A DNA stretch of 23,157 nucleotides from Rhodoluna sp. (lineage in GTDB: Bacteria > Actinomycetota > Actinomycetes > Actinomycetales > Microbacteriaceae), in assembly GCA_017984715.1 (NCBI GenBank), contig JAGNYY010000004.1, positions 1-23,157 on the forward strand, in the 5' to 3' direction. A model generated the notes under the pieces. It did not search any database. It saw only the letters and a list, made by a program, of their open reading frames with translations, and was not told where the DNA came from. Made by a program: the position numbers and the translations under genes. Below are positions 7,551 to 14,425 of this stretch, in pieces (the first letter of the stretch is position 1; each line of letters starts with the position of its first letter).

Positions 7551-8165
7551 ATGAAGAGAATCGGCACTGCGGCACTTATTGCATCAACCATCGGGCCGGT
7601 GCAATCCATCCTTGGTTGGGTAATTTCGGGTTCGCTTTGGCCGGGCTACGACCCAATTCGCAAGACCATTAGCGATTTGGCGGCCGACGATTCGCCGGTT
7701 CAAGCGATTCAAACGAGCTTCTTCTTCCTCGGTGCGACGCTGACTGTGATTGGCGCAATCTCTGCGAAAAGCCTCGCTCTACCCGGGCGAATCACATTGC
7801 TGTTGGCTGGCTTGGCAACCTACGCGTTGGCAATCTTCACAACACCAAGCCAGACCGGGCACTCGGATGCACACCGAATCGCGGCTTCAGTTTCATTCGT
7901 TCTCATGTCGGCTTGGCCGGTGCTCTCCATGCGCTTCGATCGCCGTTATCCGTGGGTGCTTCGCCCGGCGGGAGCCATTGGAGCGACCATCGGGCTCACG
8001 CTGATTTCGCTTTGGTTTTTGAGCACCTGGCTCGACCCGAACACCACCCTCGTTGGGCTTTCGGAGCGAGTTATTGTTACCGCGCAGGTTCTGTGGCTGA
8101 GCTTCACTGTCTGGGTTTGCTGGGTTCACGGCAATCGAAATGCGGCTATGCTGAAGACTAAGTAA
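7551..8165 (+). CDS. DUF998 family membrane protein
   Basis: A 204-aa polytopic membrane protein with about six hydrophobic segments. The DUF998 landmarks are visible: an N-terminal helix followed by PGYDPIRKTISDLAADDSPVQ near residue 35, then the middle helix pair, an SQTGHSDAHRIAA segment with conserved-looking polar residues, and SERVIVTAQVLW near the C-terminus. The biochemical role of DUF998 proteins is unknown. The ATG at 7551 is the first in frame and is immediately followed by basic residues and the first membrane helix. It lies 37 nt upstream of the flavin oxidoreductase gene. The stop codon falls inside a perfect palindrome that may control that next gene. Confidence 0.85.
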   Translation: MKRIGTAALIASTIGPVQSILGWVISGSLWPGYDPIRKTISDLAADDSPVQAIQTSFFFLGATLTVIGAISAKSLALPGRITLLLAGLATYALAIFTTPSQTGHSDAHRIAASVSFVLMSAWPVLSMRFDRRYPWVLRPAGAIGATIGLTLISLWFLSTWLDPNTTLVGLSERVIVTAQVLWLSFTVWVCWVHGNRNAAMLKTK

Positions 8166-8180
8166 AGTATGCCTTTACTT
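8160..8180. promoter_or_regulatory. Perfect 21-bp palindrome, candidate operator
   Basis: Perfect 8-bp arms AAGTAAAG (8160-8167) and CTTTACTT (8173-8180) flank a 5-nt spacer TATGC. It overlaps the DUF998 stop and lies 22 nt before the flavin oxidoreductase start. The AT-rich arms and lack of a following T run argue against a terminator. The size and symmetry fit a dimeric repressor of MarR, TetR or HxlR type, but no such regulator gene is in the window. Confidence 0.5.
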
Positions 8181-8202
8181 ATTTCAAGACTTCAGGGCGG
8201 CA

Positions 8203-9222
8203 ATGGAACTCGGCTTATACAGTTTTGGCGATAGCAGTATCGACCCGGGCACCGGCAAGTATGTTGCCGAGAACGTGATCTTCAAAAACCTGCTCGAGCG
8301 AATCAAGTTGGCCGACGAGGTGGGTTTGAACTACTTCGGCCTCGGCGAGCACCATCGCGAGGACTACCCGGTTTCCTCGCCGGCTATCTTGCTGGCCGCT
8401 GCCGCAAGCCAGACGCAGAGGATTCACCTCGGTAGTTCGGTCTCGGTCTTGCCGACCAAGGACCCGGTCAGGTTATTTCAACAGTTCTCAACCTTGGATC
8501 AAATAACCGAGGGTCGTGCCGAGCTAACCGTGGGTACGGGTGCATACATCGAGTCCTATCCGCTTTTTGGTCACGAACTAGCCGAATCGCAGGCGAACTT
8601 CACCGAAAAGTTAGGCCTACTTCGCCAACTAAACGAGGTGAATCCCGTGACATTTCGGGGTGAATATCGCGCACACCTGAATGAGTCTGGAGTCTGGCCC
8701 CGACCCTTCAACGAAAAGCTAAATATTTGGGTGGCCACCGGTGAAACTCCTGAGTCGTCTGAACGTGCGGCATCGTTTGGATTCAACGCCAACTATTCGT
8801 TCCTCAGCGCTCCGCCGGCATCCAAGAAGGAAATCGTTCAGCACTATCGTGAGGTTTCGGCCAAACACGGCCACAACAATCTAAAGGTCGCTGTCGCCGG
8901 CCGAGGTTTCGTCGCCGAAAACGCGCGGATGGCGAAAGAAACTATCTACCGCGGTTGGTTGCCTTCGGTCACGGTCAGCCAGAAAGAGCGCGGGCGCGAG
9001 GCACCATCACGTGAAATGTTTGATAGCCAAGCAAACGGCGATGGCCCGATTATTGCCGGGGATGCAAACGAGGTTGCCGATCGTTTGGCCGCGATTCACT
9101 CGCAGCTAAAGCATGACCGGCACATTTTGCAGTTCGACATCGGAAACATCGATCACGCAGCTGTTATGAAGGCCATTGAGTTATTCGGCAGCAAGGTTCT
9201 GCCGCAGGTGGCTGCCCTCTAA
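8203..9222 (+). CDS. LLM-class flavin-dependent oxidoreductase (luciferase-like)
   Basis: A 339-aa bacterial-luciferase-like monooxygenase/oxidoreductase. Typical features are GLNYFGLGEHHREDY near residue 45, the strand-loop RIHLGSSVSVLPTKDPVRL near residue 75, the FSTLDQITEGRAELTVGTG block near residue 100, and a C-terminal VADRLAAI-type helix. Such enzymes use FMN or F420 to oxidise small organic molecules; this subgroup often acts as an FMN-dependent oxygenase, but the substrate is unknown. The start at 8203 is supported by a nearby GGGCGG and by homology beginning immediately (MELGLYSFGD). A perfect palindrome just upstream suggests ligand-controlled expression. Its stop overlaps that of convergent galK by 3 nt. 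Confidence 0.9.
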   Translation: MELGLYSFGDSSIDPGTGKYVAENVIFKNLLERIKLADEVGLNYFGLGEHHREDYPVSSPAILLAAAASQTQRIHLGSSVSVLPTKDPVRLFQQFSTLDQITEGRAELTVGTGAYIESYPLFGHELAESQANFTEKLGLLRQLNEVNPVTFRGEYRAHLNESGVWPRPFNEKLNIWVATGETPESSERAASFGFNANYSFLSAPPASKKEIVQHYREVSAKHGHNNLKVAVAGRGFVAENARMAKETIYRGWLPSVTVSQKERGREAPSREMFDSQANGDGPIIAGDANEVADRLAAIHSQLKHDRHILQFDIGNIDHAAVMKAIELFGSKVLPQVAAL

Positions 9223-10391
9223 ATCTCGCGCTTAGCACCCTGCGCGGCCGAGACAGCAAAAATGTTTGGCTTCGCATAGCCAAGAGCTTCGAATTCGGCC
9301 AACACCGAGAGGCTTACTTCACCGATTTTTTCGATCGGAGTGAGTGCAATAGCCGCGCCACCAAAACCGCCACCGGTCATGCGAGCGCCAATCGCTCCGT
9401 GGCGAAGAGCCGTTTCGACCGCCGTGTCTAGTTCATCTACAGAAATTTCAAAGTCGTCACGCATCGACTCGTGGCTGGCATACATGAGCTTGCCGATTGA
9501 GCGGGCTCCGGTCTCCTGAAGTGCCTTGACGGTGTCTAGCACTCGTTGATTTTCGGTTACCACGTGACGAACCCTGCGGAAGGTGACGTCGTCTAGTAGG
9601 TCTTTTGCGCGATCGAGATCTGCAACTGAAACATCTCGCAACGAGGTTGCCCCTAAAGTTGCGGCACCCGACTCGCAGGCCGCACGACGCGCAGCGTATC
9701 CGCCGTCGACAAGACGGTGGGCGACCTTGGTGTCGATAATCAATAGTTCGAGACCCTCTGCTGCAAAGCCAAGCTCGATTGCCTGAACCTCAAGCGAGCG
9801 ACAGTCTAGAAAAACAGCGTGATCGGTTTCACCTAAAAGCGATGCCGATTGATCCATGATGCCCGTCGGTGCTCCGACGATTAGGTTTTCGCCCATTTGC
9901 CCGACACGAGCTAGTTGGCGGCGGTCTAGGCCTGCACTCCATAATTCGTTGAGCGCGAGCGCCACCGAGCACTCGATTGCGGCCGATGATGACAAGCCGG
10001 CGCCAACCGGCACATCAGATTCGATGTAGCAATCGAACCCAGTTGCCTCGATTGATTTGCCCATGGTCCGCAGCAGTTCTTGAATCGCCCAGGCTGCGCC
10101 AAACGGGTAGGCGGCCCAGTCGTGAGAGTCATCTCGGGCGATTGAAGTTACGTCAACCTCGTGAACAACTTCTGAGAAGCTTGATGAAACTCGGGCTACT
10201 GAATCGGTCCGAATTGAAATCGCAGCATAGGTGTGGCGGTTAATTGCGAAGGGGAAAACAAAGCCTTCGTTGTAGTCGGTGTGCTCGCCGATTAGGTTCA
10301 CGCGCCCAGGTGCCGACCAAACACCGGTCGGCGCGTAGCCATACTTGGATTCAAAACCAGCGCTAACCGAGGTGATTAGGGTGTCGGTCAC
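9219..10391 (-). CDS. galK: Galactokinase
   Basis: GHMP kinase that phosphorylates alpha-D-galactose to galactose 1-phosphate with ATP, the first committed Leloir step. Length 390 aa. The galactokinase signature GRVNLIGEHTDYNEGF is at residues 29-44, with sugar-binding Glu36, His37 and Asp39. The ATP loop VPVGAGLSSSAA is at 127-138, the putative catalytic Asp180 in GIMDQ, and the third GHMP motif MTGGGFGGAAIAL lies near residue 340. The start is GTG at 10391, overlapping the galT TGA as GTGA, which makes translational coupling to galT likely. It is the last gene of the minus-strand deoR-galT-galK series, and its stop meets that of the convergent flavin oxidoreductase gene. Confidence 0.97.
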   Translation of the reverse strand: MTDTLITSVSAGFESKYGYAPTGVWSAPGRVNLIGEHTDYNEGFVFPFAINRHTYAAISIRTDSVARVSSSFSEVVHEVDVTSIARDDSHDWAAYPFGAAWAIQELLRTMGKSIEATGFDCYIESDVPVGAGLSSSAAIECSVALALNELWSAGLDRRQLARVGQMGENLIVGAPTGIMDQSASLLGETDHAVFLDCRSLEVQAIELGFAAEGLELLIIDTKVAHRLVDGGYAARRAACESGAATLGATSLRDVSVADLDRAKDLLDDVTFRRVRHVVTENQRVLDTVKALQETGARSIGKLMYASHESMRDDFEISVDELDTAVETALRHGAIGARMTGGGFGGAAIALTPIEKIGEVSLSVLAEFEALGYAKPNIFAVSAAQGAKREI

Positions 10392-11479
10392 TTGATGGCC
10401 TTGCGAAGCATTTCAGCGGTGGTTTCAGGCGGGAAGTCCGCGATAAAAGCACCCATAGCGGCCTCGCTGCCGGCCAGGTACTTCAGCTTGTCAGCCGCGC
10501 GACGTGGCGAGGTGATTTGAAGCTGGAGGCGCACGTTTTCGCCACCGGCAACCAACGGAGCTTGATGCCAAGCCGAAATATATGGCGTTGGGGTCTCATA
10601 AACGGTGTCCAGAGCCTTCAACAACCGCGAATAAATCGAGGCCAATTCGTCGCGCTCTTCATCGGTCAACTGCGCCAAATTCTGAACGTGGCGGTGAGGC
10701 AATAGGTGAATCTCGATCGGCCAACGACCGGCAAACGGCACGTAGGCGGTGAAGTGTTCACCTCGGATGAGCACCCGCTCGCCGGCTTGCTCGAATGCAA
10801 GGGTGTCGGCGAAAAGGTTTGGCCCGTATGCCTCGATCGAAGCAAGTAGCTTCTGGGTGCGAGGGGTTACGTAAGGGTATGAGTAGATCTGCCCGTGCGG
10901 GTGGTGGAGGGTCACGCCAATCTCTTGCCCGCGGTTTTCAAACGGGAACACCTGGCGAATGCCTGGCAGTGCCGAAAGTTCTGCGGTGCGATCTGCCCAA
11001 GCATCGATGATTGTGCGCACGCGTGGAACAGTCTGGTCAGCCAGTGAGCCCAAATGCTGTGAGCTAAAAACTACGACCTCGCAGCGACCGATTGAGTCGA
11101 GCGTAGAGCCGATGGCTAGGTTTGGGATCACCCCATAGTTCTCGTCGTCTAACTCGGCAAGGTCTGGTCCAAACGAAGGGCTCTTGTTCTCGAACACGGC
11201 CACGTCAAAAACATCAGGAATCTCTGAGAGATTTCCATCAGTGGTTGGGCATAGTGGGCAGAGGTGAGCTGGCGGCAGGAATGCTCGGTTGTGCCGCGCG
11301 GCGGCCACCGAAATCCACTCACCGGTGAGCGAATCAAGTCGCATTTGAGCCACAGCTGGTCGCTCTGCGGCGGGGCGAAGATCGGCTTTTCGCTCCGCAG
11401 GCAGGTTAGAGCCAGCGTCATCGAAATAGATGAGCTCGCGACCGTCGCTCAGACGAGTTGATCGCTTGGTGGTTGACAT
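10388..11479 (-). CDS. galT: Galactose-1-phosphate uridylyltransferase
   Basis: Transfers UMP from UDP-glucose to galactose 1-phosphate, giving UDP-galactose and glucose 1-phosphate. A 363-aa HIT-superfamily protein. The active-site HPHGQ is at residues 193-197, with His195 as the expected uridylylated nucleophile. Cys74 and Cys77 (CPLC) are the expected N-terminal zinc ligands, ENRGQEIGVTL precedes the active site, and AGRWPIEIHLLPHRH carries the second histidine cluster near residue 255. It overlaps galK by 4 nt and lies 86 bp downstream of the DeoR-family regulator. UDP-glucose 4-epimerase, needed to complete the cycle, is not in the window. Start ATG 11479 is used; the ribosome-binding site there is weak. 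Confidence 0.97.
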   Translation of the reverse strand: MSTTKRSTRLSDGRELIYFDDAGSNLPAERKADLRPAAERPAVAQMRLDSLTGEWISVAAARHNRAFLPPAHLCPLCPTTDGNLSEIPDVFDVAVFENKSPSFGPDLAELDDENYGVIPNLAIGSTLDSIGRCEVVVFSSQHLGSLADQTVPRVRTIIDAWADRTAELSALPGIRQVFPFENRGQEIGVTLHHPHGQIYSYPYVTPRTQKLLASIEAYGPNLFADTLAFEQAGERVLIRGEHFTAYVPFAGRWPIEIHLLPHRHVQNLAQLTDEERDELASIYSRLLKALDTVYETPTPYISAWHQAPLVAGGENVRLQLQITSPRRAADKLKYLAGSEAAMGAFIADFPPETTAEMLRKAIK

Positions 11480-11565
11480 GGATGCCCCGGCTTTTCTTGG
11501 AATAGTTGATTATCTCGCTTGAAGGGCGTTTTCCCTTGGGTTTGAAGACGCCTGTCGCTTTATGT
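11480..11565 (-). promoter_or_regulatory. Gap between deoR-family gene and galT, with a possible promoter and hairpin
   Basis: Reading the minus strand, a -10-like GATAAT lies at 11514-11509, 30 nt before the galT ATG, without a good -35. Upstream of it, GGCGTCTTC (11552-11544) and GAAAACGCC (11533-11525) can form a 9-bp stem with one C-A mismatch and a 10-nt loop. No T run follows, so it is not a standard terminator; it may be an mRNA stabiliser or a weak attenuator between regulator and galTK. Both calls are tentative. Confidence 0.35.
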
Positions 11566-12342
11566 CTAGGTGGAAACCACGGCAACTTCAGCCACGTGAC
11601 GACGAAGAATGTCGATCGCCTCTTTGGGCAAGAGATCATCGGTGATAAGTAGGTCGGCATCAGAGAGCTGAGCAAAGGTGCTGAAACCAACCTCGCCCCA
11701 CTTGGTGTGGTCTGCAAGCATTACCAGGCGTCGCGATTTTTCTCTCACGGCGCGGTTGGTCTCTGCTTCGAGCAAGTTCGGTGAGCTGTATCCGCCGTCG
11801 ATGTCCATTCCGTGGGTACCCATGAAAACCAGGTCCAGGTTCAGACTCTTGAACGCATCCACGGCAATTGCTCCGACGAAAGAGTCGGTTGGAGTCCGAA
11901 GGCCGCCGGCAAGGATCACGGTTTGGTCTGGCAACCCATCTCTATTGAAAAGATCGGACACCGGGAGTGAATTTGTGACAATCGTGAGTCTTGGAATTCG
12001 CACAGCTAGTTTGGCCACGGCAAAAACCGAACTGCCACCCATCAAGGCGATTGAATCACCGGGATTAATTTCTCGTGCTGCACGAGTTGCGATTGCATCC
12101 TTGGCGAGTTGTTCGCGGAGTGACTTGGATTGAAAAGGTGGCTCGATAACAGTGCTCTGCGGTGAGACAGCTGTTGCTCCACCATGAACCTTTTCCAGAA
12201 GTCCTTGCTCGGCGAGAACTTCAATGTCGCGCCTGACTGTCATCTCAGAAACATCTAGGGTTTCGGCAAGTTCTGAAATGCGCGCTGCGCGGCGCTGCTG
12301 AACCTCTTCCAAGATCAGGCTGTGTCTTTGAGCTGCAAGCAT
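11566..12342 (-). CDS. DeoR/GlpR-family transcriptional regulator of the galactoside locus
   Basis: A 258-aa DeoR-family protein. The N-terminal winged helix-turn-helix covers roughly residues 6-57 with the recognition region ISELAETLDVSEMTVRRDIE, followed by the LLEKVHGGA wing that is diagnostic of the family. The C-terminal DeoRC sensor domain contains the GDSIALMGGSSVFAVAKL, TNSLPVSDLF, GG(L) and DHTKWG landmarks. DeoR regulators usually repress sugar genes and respond to a phosphorylated sugar; galactose 1-phosphate is a reasonable guess here. It precedes galT-galK on the same strand and is divergent from the ABC transporter, so it probably controls both sides and itself. Start ATG 12342 has AAAGGTGA about 7 nt upstream. 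Confidence 0.92.
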   Translation of the reverse strand: MLAAQRHSLILEEVQQRRAARISELAETLDVSEMTVRRDIEVLAEQGLLEKVHGGATAVSPQSTVIEPPFQSKSLREQLAKDAIATRAAREINPGDSIALMGGSSVFAVAKLAVRIPRLTIVTNSLPVSDLFNRDGLPDQTVILAGGLRTPTDSFVGAIAVDAFKSLNLDLVFMGTHGMDIDGGYSSPNLLEAETNRAVREKSRRLVMLADHTKWGEVGFSTFAQLSDADLLITDDLLPKEAIDILRRHVAEVAVVST

Positions 12343-12515
12343 CTCAATGTCACCTTTCAGAATCGAACTTTTGTGAACTTACTTACATAGCCTAAACAGC
12401 AAATAGAAGGGTAAATGCAATCTTTGGTTACAAAATGATAACTTCTGATAAGTTTTGTGAATTAATGCAATCTTGATTCGCTACTATCGAAATCAATCGA
12501 CAAGAAAGGTTTGAG
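12343..12515. promoter_or_regulatory. Divergent regulatory region with candidate DeoR-family operators
   Basis: Seventeen decades of bases, AT-rich relative to the genes. A motif A(C/G)TTTTGTGAA(C/T)T(T/A)A occurs at 12367-12381 and 12451-12465 (12 of 15 identical, 84 bp apart, close to eight helical turns). An inverted, imperfect copy GTTACAAAA at 12427-12435 faces the second one across 17 bp, and TGATAACTTC/TGATAAGTTT forms a tandem 10-mer between them. Possible -10 elements are TACTAT (12482-12487, +) for the transporter and TATGTA (12389-12384, -) for the regulator. Operator 2 would then cover the transporter -35 region and operator 1 the regulator start point. AAGAAAGG at 12502-12509 is the transporter ribosome-binding site. 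Confidence 0.6.
12414..12474 (+). repeat. Direct repeat AATGCAATCTT, two copies 50 bp apart
   Basis: Identical 11-mers AATGCAATCTT lie at 12414-12424 and 12464-12474 within the regulator-transporter gap. They flank the TTTTGTGAA inverted pair. They may be a second protein-binding site, for example for a global carbon regulator, or part of an extended operator. Identity over 11 bp within 60 bp of intergenic DNA is unlikely to be chance, but function is unknown. Confidence 0.55.
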
Positions 12516-13415
12516 ATGGCGAAGCAGTCTCTGGCAAAAAAGCCAGTAAAGCGCAGTGATTTTCTCACTGCAATTCCGTTCATCCTTCCCGCTCTAATCG
12601 GCCTTTCCGTCTTTGTTCTGGCTCCGGGCATTCGCGGTGTCTACCTAGCATTCACCTCTTATGACGTTTTCACTGAGCCAGTGTTTATCGGCATCGACAA
12701 CTTCGTGACTATGTTCCAGGACGAGCTGTTCTGGAACGCATTGGCAGTGACCAGCCAGTATGTGGCCATGAATATCGGCATCCAGACTGTTGTCTCGCTG
12801 TTTATTGCAGTTCTCCTGCACCGTTTCACCCGATCAACTTTGATTCGCGGCATCGTGCTCATGCCTTATCTGATCTCTAATGTGATCGTGGCCTTGGTTT
12901 GGTATTGGCTTCTCGACTACAACCTCGGTTTGGTCAACTCGGTGATCGACTTCTTAGGCCTAAGCAAGTTCACTTTTTTCTCAGACATGACAGCCATGCC
13001 AACCATCGCAATGATCAACGTTTGGCGCCACATGGGCTACACCGCCTTGCTTATCTTCGCGGGCCTGCAGGCGATTCCTGACGACGTCTACGCCGCAGCA
13101 TCAGTCGATGGAGCCGGCGAGTGGAGAACGTTCCGTTCAATCACTCTTCCGCTTCTTCGTCCGGTTCTAGCATTCGTGTTGGTGATCACCATCACTGGTT
13201 CCTTCCAAATCTTTGACACGGTGGCAGTGACCACCGGCGGTGGGCCAATCAACGCAACGAGAGTCTTCAGCCTTTGGATTGCTGACAAGGCCTGGGGTGA
13301 CTTCAACTTCGGATACGCGTCTGCCATCTCGGTGTTCCTGATGGTTCTGCTCTCACTAATCGCTTTTGCACAGACCAAGCTGCTCCGTGCCAGCGAGTCA
13401 GATTTGGAGCGTTAG
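12516..13415 (+). CDS. Carbohydrate ABC transporter permease, MalF type
   Basis: A 299-aa inner-membrane subunit of a CUT1-type sugar importer with six hydrophobic segments. The EAA-like loop that contacts the ATPase is at residues 193-212 (AAASVDGAGEWRTFRSITLP, with the conserved G at the centre), and FQIFDTVAVTTGGGP lies near residue 230, as is usual in MalF/UgpA-type permeases. CUT1 systems import di- and oligosaccharides or glycerol-linked sugars. It is the first gene of the transporter operon, divergent from the DeoR regulator, with a good ribosome-binding site AAGAAAGG. It is followed after 2 nt by the partner permease. No ATPase gene is in the operon. Confidence 0.94.
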   Translation: MAKQSLAKKPVKRSDFLTAIPFILPALIGLSVFVLAPGIRGVYLAFTSYDVFTEPVFIGIDNFVTMFQDELFWNALAVTSQYVAMNIGIQTVVSLFIAVLLHRFTRSTLIRGIVLMPYLISNVIVALVWYWLLDYNLGLVNSVIDFLGLSKFTFFSDMTAMPTIAMINVWRHMGYTALLIFAGLQAIPDDVYAAASVDGAGEWRTFRSITLPLLRPVLAFVLVITITGSFQIFDTVAVTTGGGPINATRVFSLWIADKAWGDFNFGYASAISVFLMVLLSLIAFAQTKLLRASESDLER

Positions 13416-13417
13416 AA

Positions 13418-14350
13418 ATGACCACCATGACCAAGAAGCAAACACGCAAGTCCGAAGAGACTGTTCAGTTGCCACGCAGCGTGGGCAGCAGAGTCTTTGG
13501 CTACACATCCTTAACGATTCTCGTTCTAGTAACTCTGTTTCCGATTTATTGGATGCTGCGCACAGCGCTGAGCACATCCAAGACACTATTCAGTGACCCG
13601 CTTTCTCTCCTGCCGGTCAACTTCACCTGGGGCGGCTTCGGTCGAGTCTTTGGTCTGTTGTCTGAAGAGGAGGCCCTAGCTGAGGGCGGCTCGGGAGCTT
13701 CGATCAACTTCTTCCAGTTCTTCGTGAACTCAATGACAGTTGCCACGGTAACGACGATTTCACAGGTCTTCTTCAGTGCAGCTGCTGCCTATGCGTTTTC
13801 GATTTTGCAGTGGAAGGGCCGCGACAAGGTCTTCTTCTTGTTCCTAATCGCAATGACTGTTCCGGGAATCTTCCTTGTCTTGCCAAACTTCTTGCTGATT
13901 CGCGACTTGGGGCTGCTCAACACACTGCTAGGCATCATGTTGCCTAACCTGCTAATGGCCCCGTTCGCAATATTCTTCTTGCGCCAGTTCTTCCTTGGAA
14001 CCAACCTAAGCATTGTTGAAGCCGCTCGAATTGACGGCGCCAACCACTTCAGAATTTTCCGTCAGATCGTGGTGCCAATGGCATGGCCACAAATCATCAC
14101 ACTATTTATCCTTCAGTTCATCGCCAGCTGGAACGACTACTTGTGGCCGTTTTACGTGGGCAACGGTGCTCCTGAATCAACGCTTCTGACGGTCGGTTTG
14201 GGAATCTTCAAGTCCCAAACTCCTCAGGGTTCACCCGACTGGTCTGGCCTGATGGCCGGAGCACTCGTGGCGGCAATACCGATGATCTTGCTAATGATTG
14301 TTGCTGGTAAAAAGATCGTCGGATCCATCCAATCTTCCGGAGTCAAATAG
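13418..14350 (+). CDS. Carbohydrate ABC transporter permease, MalG type
   Basis: A 310-aa partner permease with six hydrophobic segments. A textbook EAA motif EAARIDGANHFRIFRQIVVP begins at residue 201. The N-terminus carries a basic 25-residue cytoplasmic stretch before helix 1, where an in-frame MTTMTKK offers a second possible start at 13427. ATG 13418 is used because GGAG sits just upstream across the previous stop. A loop insertion SEEEALAEGGSGAS near residue 85 resembles that seen in several actinobacterial MalG proteins. With the MalF-type subunit it forms the membrane pore for sugar import. Confidence 0.94.
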   Translation: MTTMTKKQTRKSEETVQLPRSVGSRVFGYTSLTILVLVTLFPIYWMLRTALSTSKTLFSDPLSLLPVNFTWGGFGRVFGLLSEEEALAEGGSGASINFFQFFVNSMTVATVTTISQVFFSAAAAYAFSILQWKGRDKVFFLFLIAMTVPGIFLVLPNFLLIRDLGLLNTLLGIMLPNLLMAPFAIFFLRQFFLGTNLSIVEAARIDGANHFRIFRQIVVPMAWPQIITLFILQFIASWNDYLWPFYVGNGAPESTLLTVGLGIFKSQTPQGSPDWSGLMAGALVAAIPMILLMIVAGKKIVGSIQSSGVK

Positions 14351-14356
14351 GGTTCT

Positions 14357-14389
14357 CGGCCCCGGAGGGGTTCGATTGCACGGGCAATC
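14357..14389 (+). promoter_or_regulatory. Two tandem hairpins between permease and solute-binding protein genes
   Basis: A short G/C stem CCCC-GGA-GGGG (14360-14370, extendable by G-U pairs) is followed by a perfect stem GATTGC-ACGG-GCAATC (14374-14389). No T run follows, so full termination is unlikely. In sugar operons such intergenic hairpins commonly protect or process mRNA so that the binding protein is made in excess over the permeases. That is the favoured reading here. The ribosome-binding site before 14426 is the purine stretch AGAGAAAGAAAAAG. Confidence 0.5.
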
Positions 14390-14425
14390 AGACCTCAAAA
14401 CTCACACCAAGAGAAAGAAAAAGCT

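Noticed and set aside
7517..7609. 31-residue N-terminal extension of the SDR gene
   Set aside because: It would overlap the divergent DUF998 gene; the Rossmann start and AAAGGG ribosome-binding site support 7516.
11525..11552. Hairpin between the regulator and galT as an intrinsic terminator
   Set aside because: The stem has a mismatch on the transcribed strand and no T run follows, so it is kept only as a possible structural element.
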